Shown: positions 10,381-24,055, numbered from the stretch's first letter. The stretch is 64,000 nt of DNA from Setoptus koraiensis (GCA_048013815.1 CM106585.1:20708001-20772000); one strand, 5' to 3'. A program made the numbers and translations. Notes: generated from the sequence alone by a model not told the origin.

Positions 10381-12978
10381 TCATTTATTATCATAATTAG
10401 TAATACAACTTGACTTTAAAGAAGAATAATTATCAAGGAATTCTACAAGTTTCTCTGCTTGTCTACAACAATCATCGTTTCTATCAAAACTAATTAATTC
10501 TAGTAACCAGGGAATAAACTCTACTAAGACACCATGTAGCTCTAATAATTGATTAGCTGGTGTACATGTTATCACGTTACTCAAACAAAACAGAACCCCT
10601 TTTCGGATCATTGGCTCTACATGATATTTATAGCTTCCTATCACTTCCAATAGATTCATCGACATCCTAAAGGTCATGGGTAAATTTGGGACGCACCTTA
10701 ATATTAGCGCCAAAGAAAATAATGTCCTAGCTACAAGATAAGTGTTCTCATGCTCTCCGTATACCTCTTGTGTAACTTTACTTAGGCTGATATCTGATGA
10801 TGAGGATCTGGGTTTTGGCTCAATGTTATCCAGAACTAAAGAGCTCAAATGAGTGCTGGACTTCTTTTTTGATTCATCAAATAAACTATTTAATAATCCG
10901 TAGAAAAATAGGCCCGAGTACTTCGCAAACTTGTTGATCTTCGTCATGGTTGGCTGTCTTTTAGCATGGATGATTCTGGTGTGCGCCTTCATTCTTTGCT
11001 CTATTTGCAACTGGGCGCTTTCTTTTCTTGAATCACTCGAAAGAAGAAGAGGCTTTAAATCGTCTATGATGGAATTTTCAAAAGTTCTTAGTAATGGACT
11101 ATCGGCAGTTTCTGTAGTCTGACATGAATTTTGAGATGCTTCACTTGATGATGTCTGAAAAATGGCACGACCGTCGGCTAATTGGTTTGCCGATGAAACT
11201 AGTATCTCAAGAATATCTAGTCTATGGCGAGTGTTGTGGTTTTTTCTATTAAACTCATCGATAAGATACCCTCCGACCAACTGAGGACATATAGCGCACA
11301 GAGCAGACATGGCCTCTAAGCGCTTCAATAGAAAGTTATCTATACTGAAATGGTCATCTAGATAGAGCAACACCCTTGTAAACTCTATAGCACAATCATC
11401 TATGGTATCACTATTGAGTCTTATGATTTTTGTTGCCATATCTATACAATGAGTGACTGTTTCTGGCTTCTCGTTCTCAGCTAGACCGGCAATACAATCT
11501 CTAGGGTACATAGGGGGAGCGCCTGTATCAAATTGTTTTGTTTCTTGGGCAGAATCAAAATCATAAGCCTCTAGATCACAATCGTCATCACTATCTAGAT
11601 CCTCTGGTGGATCTTCGATGATCGGTTCTCCAGAAATATTTTCACTGTCGACTCCATGTTTTAAATTGGCTGAGTCTTTATCACATGTTTCACTAATAGG
11701 AAAAAGGTCATTCACCTCTTTCTCAAAGTACCCTTTGATCAATAGGGCCTCTTCACCCGGTTCAATTCCGAATTCAAGCTTCGGTAGCAGTTCTGATCCA
11801 CTTACATGAGGCATCAATAGTTCTGCGACGCAAGTTCCCAAATTTCTATACTGTGGGGTAACACATTTTAAGTATGAGGCAACTCCAGACATGAGCAAAC
11901 TCTCAATTTCCATCCTTTTGAGTGTGAGAAGTTGCTTGTTTGCCAGTAGATAACGAACTCCTACGACAACAACACAACTGATATAAAAATTGTGAGTTTG
12001 CGATCGTAATTGAACATTGTTATAGTCACCCCAAGACGTCAAACTTGTTATTACGGTCTCCAATAATACGTTTTCATTTTCATTTCGCAAGTACGACAAG
12101 TAATTGAATACGTTGAAAATGGTTGCCATATGGATTCTCGAGTGACTTATGAGTAGCAATTTGCTGCACAATAGAAATCTCAAACTGTGATTGTCGACTA
12201 TACTATCTTGCAATAAAGTTCCTATGACTTGCTTACTATTTGATGGGTTAATATTGCGAAATATTGGCAAAAAGAGTGATTCCATGTACTTTTCCATATC
12301 AATGTTCACTAGTGGCAACCTGAGAATATCAAGCTGAATCCTTCCCAGAGAACCTTCGTCAGATAAAACTTTTTTTGTGAAAGTTTCCCAAACTAGATCT
12401 GAGTGTCCACAAATGGCGACGCGACCTAATATATGACCAACGATTTCAGTATTGAATTTGTTTATATCTTCCTTTCTAGTTATCTTACAGGTTGCACTGT
12501 AAACAGCATTTATGAGATGTTTATAGAAATAACCGGGTGTGAATTCTTGATAAGACTTTAGTCCTTGTTTATTGGCAATATTTTCACACAATGAAACCAA
12601 TGTTGTGCAAAACTTGTTTTGTGTTTCGATAGTTTCAGAGCTATCATAGCATGCATGGTGAATAATTTGCTCCATGGAATCTCCGTCAAATAGAACATGA
12701 TGAACTATGCCGATCAATGTGTCAGATTTGAAACAAGGTTTGATAATTAGTCTAAGCTCTTGAGTGATGAGATTGAGAATATTAAAATTACATATGACGA
12801 GATGGCGAAAAACTTCTTTGAACTTTTGCGAGAGTTCTTTCTTTTTGAATTCGCCCTGGAGGAAGTCGTCTAAATTTATGTGATCAAGAAGCTTGACGGC
12901 AATGGAATAAGACTCATCCTTCGAGACAGAATTACTCCTATCGACCAACAATTCCTTGTGTAGCTTAATAAGGTCCAT
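10381..12978 (-). CDS. TELO2: TELO2 (TEL2), PIKK-maturation factor of the TTT complex
   Basis: The 865-residue protein is encoded by one exon with an ATG at 12978. It is recognised by the conserved Telomere_reg-2 region: PRDCIAGL at about residue 488, then a long helical stretch including the match to the human ending DEF-x3-x3-RLDILEIL (here DEFNRKNHNTRHRLDILEIL). The C-terminal third holds the helical repeats preceding the stop. TELO2 with TTI1 and TTI2 binds Hsp90 and the R2TP complex to fold mTOR, ATM, ATR, DNA-PK and SMG1. Human TELO2 is 837 residues, so the length is normal. An acidic segment (about 465-485) separates the N- and C-terminal helical solenoids, as in the family. The gene follows MetAP2 on the same strand with 335 bp between them. 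Confidence 0.85.
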   Translation of the reverse strand: MDLIKLHKELLVDRSNSVSKDESYSIAVKLLDHINLDDFLQGEFKKKELSQKFKEVFRHLVICNFNILNLITQELRLIIKPCFKSDTLIGIVHHVLFDGDSMEQIIHHACYDSSETIETQNKFCTTLVSLCENIANKQGLKSYQEFTPGYFYKHLINAVYSATCKITRKEDINKFNTEIVGHILGRVAICGHSDLVWETFTKKVLSDEGSLGRIQLDILRLPLVNIDMEKYMESLFLPIFRNINPSNSKQVIGTLLQDSIVDNHSLRFLLCSKLLLISHSRIHMATIFNVFNYLSYLRNENENVLLETVITSLTSWGDYNNVQLRSQTHNFYISCVVVVGVRYLLANKQLLTLKRMEIESLLMSGVASYLKCVTPQYRNLGTCVAELLMPHVSGSELLPKLEFGIEPGEEALLIKGYFEKEVNDLFPISETCDKDSANLKHGVDSENISGEPIIEDPPEDLDSDDDCDLEAYDFDSAQETKQFDTGAPPMYPRDCIAGLAENEKPETVTHCIDMATKIIRLNSDTIDDCAIEFTRVLLYLDDHFSIDNFLLKRLEAMSALCAICPQLVGGYLIDEFNRKNHNTRHRLDILEILVSSANQLADGRAIFQTSSSEASQNSCQTTETADSPLLRTFENSIIDDLKPLLLSSDSRKESAQLQIEQRMKAHTRIIHAKRQPTMTKINKFAKYSGLFFYGLLNSLFDESKKKSSTHLSSLVLDNIEPKPRSSSSDISLSKVTQEVYGEHENTYLVARTLFSLALILRCVPNLPMTFRMSMNLLEVIGSYKYHVEPMIRKGVLFCLSNVITCTPANQLLELHGVLVEFIPWLLELISFDRNDDCCRQAEKLVEFLDNYSSLKSSCITNYDNK

Positions 12979-13313
12979 AGTTTAACCATCGAAGAGATTC
13001 TGACGAAAGGTCTGACCCAGATCTCAAACAAGTGGATAGATGTTGTGTAATGAACCAACAATACGCAAAATCACACGGCGAAGACACGAGGATTTCTAAA
13101 GTGTTTGTTTTTTGTACTGCGGGAATTTTAAAATTCATTCGACAAATGACTACAGTCGAAGTCTTCCAAGCGCATCTAAAATGTTCACGTTCAAGTTGAA
13201 CGGTTCAACCGTACGTCTATTTAGTTCGAAATTAGAAAATATTTCCATTAAAAGTGACCAGGTCGACACATTTTAACGACTTTTACTGTAACTAGGTTAG
13301 TGGTTTATTTATA
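12979..13313. promoter_or_regulatory. Spacer holding TELO2 promoter and MetAP2 3' end
   Basis: Both neighbours are on the minus strand, so these 335 bp must hold the MetAP2 3' end and the TELO2 5' region. I see no further gene or clear motif. Confidence 0.4.
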
Positions 13314-14710
<1,397 letters not shown>

Positions 14711-16549
14711 TCATGAAGATTCTGTGCAGGGTACAGTGTACGGTGTGGTGCTGCTGGCAGAGCGCTCGCCCGCACGGGAATGCCCATTTTCACTTGTGGG
14801 CGATGGGCATGCCCTTTGGGTAACCACGGGCGGACGAGGATGAGCGGCCGGGGGAGCGCCGGGCGTGCACGGACAATTTAGAGCGCAGCAATTGAACTTA
14901 AACTCAGAATCCAGATAAGGATATCCATTGAGAATTATATGCGAGTCGTAGATACTCTTCCTACCCATAGCATCACCGACCCATTTTGATGTCATCACTG
15001 CCGCCATCAACGGTACGATAAAATCAACATTACCAGTCAGCTCAAACATTATGACCACTAATGAGACGGTCATTCTTGTTACTCCACCCAAAACAGCGGC
15101 TGCACCAACCATGGCGTACAAACCGGGTGTCATGCAATTCTCTCCTGTAGAACAGGCGTCTTGAAATATCCACAAATCCGGATTATTGAAGGCTATTTGT
15201 TCCATCATGACTCCCAATATGCGTCCTAGTATTGCGCCCATCGCTAATGAGGGCACAAATAAACCAGTGGGTACGCCCATGCCGAATGTGAATATGGTTA
15301 TGGCAAACTTGAAAATCAATGCTAGTGTTAGAAAAAATAGTGATGTGTAAACTCCGGGTCCTGCTTCTGCTATATTAATTCTATTAGTTATTTGCTCAGT
15401 ATAGTTCCTCTGGTAATCACATAGGCTGGAAACATCGGCTATTCCACAAGGAGAGAATAACAATTTTATCAATTCTGACGTATTCATCCTGGTGAATTCA
15501 TTTGGGTATGCAATGACACTTGTAACAAGGGTAACGCATAGCACTTCAGTCACAGGAAAATTTGACAAGATAGAGTTTTTACGGTAATGGCACCAACGAA
15601 CATTGAACCTGATAAACATGGAACCAATTAGGCCTCCGAAAGCTCCCAATAGTGCGAACGGGATCAATTCAAACAAAATCCAGGGACGCGTATAGTCTAC
15701 GTAAAACATGACTAAATGTTGATTACTGAACGGATTAATACTTCTCAATACAAAAGCGGCAACCAAGGCACAGAAAAAGGATCTCCATAGGGTTTTGAGG
15801 GGAAAGTAATATGACACTTCCTCAAGGCTAAATAGCACCCCTCCAATCGGTGCACCAAATGCCACTGACACTCCTGCGGCTGCTGATGCTGATAGTATTT
15901 CGCGACGTTTTTCTTCGTTTCTTGCATACTTTGGAAAATATTGTGATATAATATGTCCAATGCAACAAGCAATATGTACAAATGGTCCTTCTTTACCTAG
16001 GCTTAGTCCTGCAGCAACCACTAGAACCATACAAATACTTTTCACTGTGAAAGTCCATTTTCCTAGATATCCCCTGATTACAAATCCAGATAGAATTGTT
16101 TTGATTTCTGGTATACCGGACCCTCGAGCGTATGGAGCGAACCTCTTGACGAGAAGTCCTGCGAGGCAAGCAAAGAATAGACACCATATGATGTATAGTA
16201 AGTAGGACATGATGTAGCTGGTAAAGGCAAAGTCTGATCCTATACCAATCATCTGTGGCCATGAGCGCCATTTTGAGCAATGGGCACCCTCGAAAATGGT
16301 GTCATTCGACGACCAACAACACTGTTCTTTGTTTAAGTAGAATGCTGATACACAGATTCCCTCTTTGAGATCTTTGGCCCAACCCGTGCCTATGTCGATT
16401 ACACCAGCCACTGTACCGGCCACAATTCCTACCATTGTCAAACAGAGCCATGCTGATGCCGCTTCTAAAGGTTTTCGTGTTCTTGTTTTTTGCCATGTCC
16501 TATCCCTGGCTGTGTCATTTTGCCAATCGACTGTTTCAAAACTGTCCAT
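14711..16549 (-). CDS. CLC-3/4/5-type chloride/proton antiporter lacking CBS domains
   Basis: The 612-residue, single-exon protein is an intracellular CLC exchanger of the CLC-3/4/5 branch, which acidifies and supplies chloride to endosomes. Motifs are clear: GSGIPE (143-148), GKEGPFVH with the gating glutamate Glu187, the proton-relay region [10 protein letters not shown] (241-250), the later [16 protein letters not shown] chloride-pathway motif and [14 protein letters not shown] near the last helix. Together these cover the whole membrane part. After ILNGYPYLD, where relatives continue into two CBS domains of about 180 residues, this protein has a 60-residue Cys/Pro/Ser-rich tail (starting about 553) and stops. 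No CBS coding is seen before the next gene. A retained gating glutamate predicts exchange rather than channel activity. A hidden splice donor just after YLDSE is possible but has no partner exon nearby. Confidence 0.93.
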   Translation of the reverse strand: MDSFETVDWQNDTARDRTWQKTRTRKPLEAASAWLCLTMVGIVAGTVAGVIDIGTGWAKDLKEGICVSAFYLNKEQCCWSSNDTIFEGAHCSKWRSWPQMIGIGSDFAFTSYIMSYLLYIIWCLFFACLAGLLVKRFAPYARGSGIPEIKTILSGFVIRGYLGKWTFTVKSICMVLVVAAGLSLGKEGPFVHIACCIGHIISQYFPKYARNEEKRREILSASAAAGVSVAFGAPIGGVLFSLEEVSYYFPLKTLWRSFFCALVAAFVLRSINPFSNQHLVMFYVDYTRPWILFELIPFALLGAFGGLIGSMFIRFNVRWCHYRKNSILSNFPVTEVLCVTLVTSVIAYPNEFTRMNTSELIKLLFSPCGIADVSSLCDYQRNYTEQITNRINIAEAGPGVYTSLFFLTLALIFKFAITIFTFGMGVPTGLFVPSLAMGAILGRILGVMMEQIAFNNPDLWIFQDACSTGENCMTPGLYAMVGAAAVLGGVTRMTVSLVVIMFELTGNVDFIVPLMAAVMTSKWVGDAMGRKSIYDSHIILNGYPYLDSEFKFNCCALNCPCTPGAPPAAHPRPPVVTQRACPSPTSENGHSRAGERSASSTTPYTVPCTESS

Positions 16550-17323
16550 CTAGACAGTATATCCATACAAGCGCTAGATGTATCGATTTTAGTTACTTGA
16601 GTAAGTTGAATGACTTAGGTATTAACAATTCTAAATTAACGATTGACAATATTGTTGATCTGATATAACAATATTGTTGTTGATTGTATATCGCAATATG
16701 TGCATAAGCATTAGAGGAAATTTATTATTGATAGTCCATTCCTTGATCATGAGCCTTTAATTGAGATTTTTTGGTCACTAATACATCCTAATAATTTCCA
16801 GTTTAGATATTGTAATATAAATCAATCATTATTTTGTTAAGTACCCACTGGAAAGTGAATAATTAACCATTCTCATGTGGGTGTATTGATGGTGCAGCGG
16901 ACTATACGAAGCAATGGTCCAAGAGAGATAAAAGTTGTTCGTCGTGCTGATGGTTTTTGAATTTAATGCAGATGAATATTATTATAAAAATATTGTTTAT
17001 AACAACGATGGAAACAGCTACATCTATTGTGATATTAATAAAGATACAGTGCATGATACATTGAATTGTATTTTATAAATATACGACAACATCGAGCGAC
17101 TCTTGTTGATGACGTTTCTACCATTGCCACCGATATAACACATTTCTTAACGTTAGGAGGCGCGCAAATCGCCAAGGTCACGCCTCGTTATAGCCAACAA
17201 CCTCAATTATTGGGGCTCAATATACGCTTATATTATGTACAGATAGATGTAATATTATTGATAATTTTTGAGCGTATTGGTTTTTGGTCAGTAGAAGAAC
17301 AAAAAAAGTTGAAACAGTTCTAA
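16550..17323 (+). other. Spacer with possible unclassified exons (plus strand)
   Basis: These 774 bp lie between the CLC promoter and the RAB3GAP2 3' end. On the plus strand there are three neighbouring open pieces with protein-like composition: one from ATG 16889 (22 residues, ending RRADGF), one from ATG 16950 to a stop at 17076-17078 (rich in Tyr, Asn and Asp), and one open without an ATG from about 17066 to a stop at 17321-17323. The first two would be continuous with a one-base shift in the T run at about 16953. I recognise none of them. They may be a decayed small gene, or chance. The last stop directly abuts the RAB3GAP2 stop on the other strand. Confidence 0.25.
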
Positions 17324-20300
17324 TCAATTGATCGGGCTAGTAGTATCGAAAGTCTCAAGATCTCTCAAGGCTTCGATTAGATTATACGCGAGACGCTGAG
17401 CCTGTCCATCCAAATGATTGGTTATTCTTTCAAGAATTATCCGTATCTTAGGCAGAGCCAACGATGCTGGATCAACATTACATAGGCTATCTAATTCGCG
17501 TTCGCGCTCTTCTTGTTGCTGTTTTGGTACAATATGAACGACACAAATGTTGATAGGTTCAGTTAATTAAAAAGGATTAGCGGTGTGAAAGAGTACAAAA
17601 AGAGTCTTGAAGAGTATAAAAATTAGATTTGATTTCAATTATGATGCCTATCTCAACTACTTACAACTGATTTGAGCCAATTGCACACATTGGGCTGGAA
17701 CAAAGACCAATTCTCTGTATTCTTCCGCCACTCATTATTCAAATAAGGACTCAATCCGACGAGTGCAAGTATTCTCTGAGAAGCTATTTTCAGTAATGAC
17801 TTGCTTAGATCAGCTTGATTTTCGACACGGCTGGATATTTGCTCTGCCAATTTATCCAAGTTTCCTCGGCGACATAATTCTACAACTAGCTTACGGTGCA
17901 TGAGATCACTGTCCAAATTCCACTCTTTACTTAATGTTACAACGTGAGTGAATAAGGTCATGGGCAAATCTTTATCCTTTTGAGCTAGATATTTTGTGGT
18001 ACTCTCACTGGTCAGGTAACTGTATTGAATGGCTCCAACATGCTCTTCATCAAGATCATCCCCAACATTGAATTGGTCGTCGTTCAACTTGGTCGCAGCC
18101 GCTATTGATGCTATGCACTTGAGAAGGAATTTATTCCTCAATTCATCCATGGGTTCGTATCTTGATTTGCTCTCGCCTTGTAAATCTAGTCTAAGTATCT
18201 GTCTTTCTTCTGGACCCATCAGCGATATTGGGTAGGCTTTGGTTATTCTCAACGATATGACCATGTACAAAACTGTACATAGTCTATTCAGCACTACTAA
18301 TAGTTCACTATCAACTAAGTTGACAGAAGATGCACCGGATATCAACGTATGCGATATGGAGTCTTGTGCTGGTGCCAATTTGCTACTCGACAATTTATAC
18401 TGCTTCTGGTTTGCATCGGCCTTGGGTGAAAGCCACCAGTCATCTTGCTTGAAAACCGGCATAGTCTCCATCCTTGCTGCCATATGAGTTTGAAGCATCA
18501 GCTCAGTAAGCTCCGAACAAAACTTAACGAAACCATCTAGACAGTCTTCGCTCATGTTCAATTCTTTCTTTATGATACTGTCGCGAACTCTTACCGTCTT
18601 GCTAGAGATTAAAGTACTATGTGTCTCAAAAAGTAGACTTAAGCGTTCCAATGTTCTTTGGAAGAAAGTTTTCCAAGCCAAATATGCCAATTTGTGACGC
18701 AGTATCGTGCTACTAATTAGAATTAAACAGTCAATAGATCTATTTATGGCAGATATGTGATTCACTGTGGGATTGTTGGACCACAATAAACAATATTCCC
18801 AGAAGCAATTCATATAGATGATGTCTGGCAGTAAACTATTTGGAAACGATGTTGTCACATGATGTATTAATTCCAGAGCCTGCTCAATCCCGTCCTCCCT
18901 TGCTTCGGATGCATTCTCAATGGTCACTGAAGACACTATTGTCGACATGGAATATATTGAATGGTTATCGGCTTCGCCAGACATGGAACGCGAGTCTTGT
19001 TGCATGAAAACATTGGATTTTTCCTTAGGTTTAGACGCCCCACTCTCAGAATCTATATTCCGATAAGTCTCAAGGAATATCCTTAGATCCAGATTTGTTT
19101 GAACTGCCCATTGGGCTACTAATTCACTAACTAGAGATGCACCTCCACGTAATATAGTTGCTACTGAAATTTTTCTTAGTTTATAAATATGCCTATTGAC
19201 TAAACGCTGTTCCTTAAATGAATAATGAAGCAACAAACTCAAAAATAAAACATCCTCTAGTTGCAGATTCAACAAAGCCAGTCGCTCTGCATCTATGTAT
19301 AGATTCTCCCATGAAGTTTCGTTGGCGGCCTCATCCACACTATCCGAAACTTCAGGTGCTTTTTCGCTTTTGTGTATCAGTCGCAAAGTATCATTCTTGA
19401 CTGTTGCTGTGGCTATTATAGATGCAAATAAGTTATCACTTTCCAAGATGAGATTATAGACTATTTTCCAGGCATTAATGAGATATGTTTCGCCTATCGG
19501 CAGTTCAGCTGACACTATCTTGAGATCATCCGATATGTGACTTGTAAGCTGTTGTAAATTTTGCCAAGTCATCCAATAATTGCATAATTTGGAGTTCAGC
19601 CAGAATTGATATAGCAGCGTCAGTCTGGATGCTGGATCTATATAGTCATAGCAATCAATATCTTTCTTGTTCGTAGCGTATGCAGAAAAAAGTTCAGAAT
19701 ACATCAATGAGGCAGTCTTGATGACTATTTCAGAATTCAAAAACTCGGCACTCATTTTTAGCAGTCTCAACTGGACAGTAGGCTTAGAACCCTCACTTTG
19801 TTGAGCTGACTTTGTCAAGTCAAAACAGTTAACAAACTCATCCCAACTAAGAGGTTCACCTAGGATTGGCCATGGTGAATCGTCGAACTCACGCCGGAAT
19901 GATTGCTCCAAGGCCAATAATGAAATACACCTAGCTACTTCCGATGCTGTCCAGCCGAGTTTATCAGCAAGCTCATCGATTTCCTCTGGATGCTCGTTAT
20001 ATCTTGAGAGCAACTTGTTCGAGGCTTTAGTGTAAATACTAGCTTCTTCCTTGCGATTGGATAATCTTTCAAATATATAACATAATTTGACAACTCTTTC
20101 TATGAGTTCAAGCATTGATAGATCATCAGCTGTCATAATATCATAGGGTGGTTCCGTGATTGATTCTGAAACTTTATCAGCATAACATTTCACTATGTGA
20201 TCCTTGAAACTATCCATGAGTTTAATTAGCAATTCAGGTGGCAATGACGACAACTTGTGAATTGCTTTCGTTCTAGATTCAACAAGTACGATCTTGAATA

Positions 20301-21900
20301 AGATATCAGATATGTGATCTAAATTTTCATCTTGTTTGAGAGCATGAGCCAACTCATTCAGTAAGAGATTATCTCTAGACTTGAGGTCACCATCTTTGGA
20401 AAGAGAGCATGAATATGGAACTTCTATTGTACAAATACTATTATCATTAGGGTTCAATAAAAAACTATTGTTGGAGTAACTTTGTTCCACTAGAGGATTG
20501 TTCACGCCCTTGACTAATAATTCCGCCCGCATGTTTAACATCTTGTAATTGTTGTACAAAAGAAGACAGTCTTTTCCAACATTGAATGCCGCCACACGAG
20601 GACCGCGCTGCATGGACCATATTTCCATGAGGCCTCGTTTTGGAGCATAAATGACTAAAAATAGAGCTCGTGGGCACTTGGTTTCGTTGACGTCTCTTGG
20701 TACTTCGACCCAACCACATTGCGCATACCTATATCCTTTCCATATTCGCACGGCGATCCAATTAGTAACATCTAGCAAAATTACACGACCAAAATCATCT
20801 GTGATGACTGCCAATCTTTTGTCCGGCGAAGAAATCAATGAGGTGCCCAATCTGTCCTTATCTTTAAATTCTAAGCTGGTTGGAGTAGAGGAATCAATCA
20901 TTTGAGTTGTGGACGCAGGAGGTTTTTGCTTCCAAATGGAAAATATCGAACCTATCCAATCCGAGTATGAGTGCACAGTGGAACATTTAGACTCCCTGTA
21001 ACAGGCTACGAACGGACTTTGGCCAGTCGTTATCAGCATTTGCCCGCACATCTTTGCTGTGTCATGCTCTTGACTAATAGAACTAGAAACTAGAGTATCA
21101 AATATTGATCTCTTTCTGACACCAAAGTTATCACAATCTTGGACGGCACCGGTGCCCTCGAGAACCCATCTTTTGCAAGTCATAACGCAAGGTAAAGTCA
21201 TGGCGTCATAGGCGGGATCTGCAACTCCTTTTGTTGTTTCTTTCTTAGCCATGATCAAGTTCTCATAAAGTCCAAAACCATCGATAATCAATGCACACCT
21301 CTTATAGTTTATAGTAAACTCTTCAGATAGTGTCGGAAAATGAGTCTCTGATCTAGAATTTGTGTTCCGCCTGAGAGTTTGAAGTCTCAGATTGATAACT
21401 TCATCCTCATGAAATCTTAATGACAACAGACACGATGATTGTTCATCGTAGAACTTTGTGTAGCCAGACGAATATCCAACAACTATCGCATTCCAATCAA
21501 CTAATCCTATTCCAGTCCGTTGTGAAGACATTATTGGAAGGCACAAAACTGATGTAACAAACTCTCCATTCCCACATTTTATATCTAATGGTTTTATGAC
21601 ATACTTGTGGTCGGAATTTATTTTAAGTCTGATAAAAGCAACCAAGTCGAGTCCATCCGATATTACGATTGAATCGGCAGTTGTTGATATCGAGATGAGT
21701 AGATCGTTTAGCCAGTTGTTTTGATTGTGTTTGTTTTTTTTCTCATCTGCTTCATCGTCGAATGGATGATATCTTGACGATCTTTTGTCTTCTCGATCGT
21801 CAACCAAAAGTGATGAAGCTTGCCGGAGAAGCGCCTGATCGTCTATTAGGGCTTTGATATCGGTGAAGAATTTCTCGTGTTGAAATACCTTTTTTAACAT
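17324..21900 (-). CDS. RAB3GAP2: RAB3GAP2, non-catalytic subunit of Rab3GAP / Rab18 GEF
   Basis: RAB3GAP2 pairs with RAB3GAP1 to act on Rab3 at synapses and on Rab18 at the endoplasmic reticulum. Exon 1 is 17665-21900 (1412 codons, ATG at 21900) and exon 2 is 17324-17518 (64 codons plus stop), joined by a 146-nt GTAAGT...CAG intron in phase 0; the predicted protein is 1476 residues (human 1393). The N-terminus has the family WLNDLLISIS start and VGYSSGYTKFYDEQ segment. The first third is a beta-propeller-like region with RLAVITDDFGRVILLDV; the rest is helical. Reading exon 1 through the donor would add only VSS and a stop, whereas the second exon adds a conserved-looking helical tail (ERITNHLDGQAQRLAYNLIE). 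It starts head-to-head with NMNAT. Confidence 0.93.
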
Positions 21901-22172
21901 GATTGAAAGTTGTGATTAGCTCTCAAGGATTTGTGTAACCGAAAACATCCGTTACTGCTGAATCTGTCTTGTCCGATCGATCCATTGATCAGCTGATAGA
22001 TACGAAAGAGCCATTACGTCGGGCAATGTTTTCCGCTATCAGATGGCGTTAAGCGCAGCTCGAGCCCCCGCCCCCTTCGAGCGGCACCTATAGGTACATT
22101 TGGTTCGTATGTCTTGATTTTCTCGATATATATTTACTTTGGGTGACCACAATTAAATTTTCTGGCCCTATC
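21901..22172. promoter_or_regulatory. Bidirectional promoter, RAB3GAP2 / NMNAT
   Basis: The two start codons face away from each other across 272 bp, so both promoters must share this DNA. It contains a GC-rich core with a CCCCCGCCCCC-like stretch at about 22065-22077, resembling an Sp1/KLF-type site; that reading is inference. No TATA box is obvious at a fitting distance on either side. Confidence 0.5.
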
Positions 22173-22829
22173 ATGTCAAGCTGCACGCTGATATCATGCG
22201 GGAGCTTCAATCCCATAACGCTGATGCACCTGAGGATGTTTGAACTGGCCAAGCATCATATGAAAAAAGACAAGAATATCGATGTCACCCGGGGAGTCAT
22301 ATCGCCAACCAACGATAGATATGCAGCAATTAAAACATCCCTGATACCGGCCCGTCATAGAATCGCTATGATCAATCATGCTATCAAGGATTCACCATGG
22401 CTAACCTGTGATACTTGGGAATCGAATCAGAAAGAGTGGGTGAAAACTCTACCAGCACTGAAACATTATCAAACTGTCTATGGTACCAATGTCAAACTAT
22501 TGTGCGGTGCAGATCTTGTAGATTCATTTTTAGTTGAAAATCTGTGGTTGGATGAGCACATCGAAGAGATCCTACAGCAGTTCGGTCTGGTTATTGTGAC
22601 CAGAAAAGGATCAAACCCATGGCAAACAATCCTAAACAGTTCTAAGTCACATATTTTGGGCAAATATAAATCTCGAATGGAAATAGTGGAGGAATGGTAC
22701 ACAAATGAGATTAGTTCCACTATGATAAGGGAGGCAGTCAGACAGGATAGATGCGTTGCTCATTTGGTGCATCAAGACGTGCTATCCTACATAATAAAGA
22801 ATAAATTATATCAATACAATACCGCTTAG
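22173..22829 (+). CDS. NMNAT: Nicotinamide-nucleotide adenylyltransferase (NMNAT1/3 type)
   Basis: The enzyme joins NMN and ATP to make NAD. The first ATG in frame is at 22173 (218 residues); the frame upstream is open only to a GTG. The nucleotidyltransferase motif SCGSFNPITLMHLRMFELAK lies at residues 8-27, with a His/leucine pair replacing part of the usual HxGH-type site as in animal NMNATs. CGADLVDSF and LVIVTRKG follow, and the C-terminal ISSTMIREAV matches the ISSTxxR motif that binds ATP phosphates. Human NMNAT3 is 252 residues, so this is a compact form lacking the isoform-specific central loop. No targeting sequence is seen, so nuclear or cytosolic location is open. Confidence 0.93.
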   Translation: MSSCTLISCGSFNPITLMHLRMFELAKHHMKKDKNIDVTRGVISPTNDRYAAIKTSLIPARHRIAMINHAIKDSPWLTCDTWESNQKEWVKTLPALKHYQTVYGTNVKLLCGADLVDSFLVENLWLDEHIEEILQQFGLVIVTRKGSNPWQTILNSSKSHILGKYKSRMEIVEEWYTNEISSTMIREAVRQDRCVAHLVHQDVLSYIIKNKLYQYNTA

Positions 22830-23218
22830 GTATCTGTTGGCAATTGTTTTGACAGCGATTGAAAATATCTTCGGTCACCCGCGATGACAACTTTTTCACT
22901 TTGAATCGCGCGCGCGTCTTGTGCAGTCATTGCTTTCCGGCGTGTGTGGCTTTGGCAGAGCATCGGCACGACCAACACACACACTCGGGCAAATGGCCAA
23001 TTCATTCTAGCATGTGCTACACGAATCTATAGAATTATTTGATTACCTTCGGAAATACATTCGGTTCTCATTTATTGGCATCACTTTGGAAAATCGTATT
23101 ACATTATCATACTGGTCACTGCACCACCGGTTAGGTTTACTCTGAGACAGGCAATCAATTTACAAATATCCCCCGTCTAATTTAATCTTTTATTTAGAAC
23201 GAAAACAATAAAAAAAAA
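22830..23218. other. NMNAT 3' flank and RPL18 promoter/5' UTR
   Basis: The region includes a short CGCG-rich segment (22905-22918) and CA-rich DNA near 22975. An oligopyrimidine stretch (CTTTTATTT) about 30 bp before the RPL18 ATG is a weak candidate 5' TOP start. No additional gene is seen. Confidence 0.35.
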
Positions 23219-24055
23219 ATGGTAGGTAACACGGCCATCAGGAATACAACCAAATTGAACTAGCATGCTCTGATGCCAATGATCTCAGAATGTTTCCCAT
23301 CTGAAAACCCGAGCTAACTCAGACATTCTCTCTTTGAACACATCTTCTATTCATATAAATTATACAGGGAGTTGATATCTGTCATAAATACGACCGTAAG
23401 GTCCGCCGTACTGCACCCAAAAGCGATGACCCATATCTGAGGTTACTGGTCAAACTTTACCGTTTTCTGGCTCGCCGAACTGGTGCCAAATTCAACGAAA
23501 TCGTCCTTAGAAGATTGTGCATGAGCAAGATCAACAGACCACCGTTGTCTTTGAGAAAATTGGTTAGTTATCTCCCTACGCAACATGACGTGCTGCATGT
23601 ATATGATAAAATCAAATTTTCTAATCACATATATTTCATTCTATTCATAAATTTATGCCCTGCCCTCCCCATCTCTTTCTCTCCAGATCACCAACATGAC
23701 TCACGAATCTAGAAAGGACAAGATCGCCGTCGTTGTAGGCACCGTTTTGGACGATGTCCGTGTCTACGAGGTGCCCAAACTCACAGTTTGCGCCCTCAGA
23801 TTTGCCAAGGGAGCCCGCGAGCGCATTCTGGCTGCTGGAGGTGAATGCCTCACTTTCGATCAACTGGCAGTGAAATCACCAAGGGGCAAAAATACCGTCA
23901 TGATTCAAGGTTCAAGACAGGCCCGCAGAGCGACCAAACACTTTGGTAAGGCACCAGGACAGCCCCACAGTCACTCCAGGCCATACATTCGATCGAAGGG
24001 ACGCAAATTCGAGAAGGCTAGAGGTAGAAGATCTAGCCGTGGTTACAAGAAATAA
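23219..24055 (+). CDS. RPL18: 60S ribosomal protein L18 (eL18)
   Basis: Large-subunit ribosomal protein with three exons: 23219-23221 (only the ATG), 23368-23562 and 23687-24055, giving 188 residues, the normal animal length. The protein starts [15 protein letters not shown], includes [11 protein letters not shown] at the end of exon 2, and ends with [20 protein letters not shown]. Splitting immediately after the start codon is a known feature of vertebrate RPL18 genes, so this intron is ancient. Introns are 146 and 124 nt. An AATAAA signal lies at 24095-24100, 40 bp after the stop. Confidence 0.97.
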
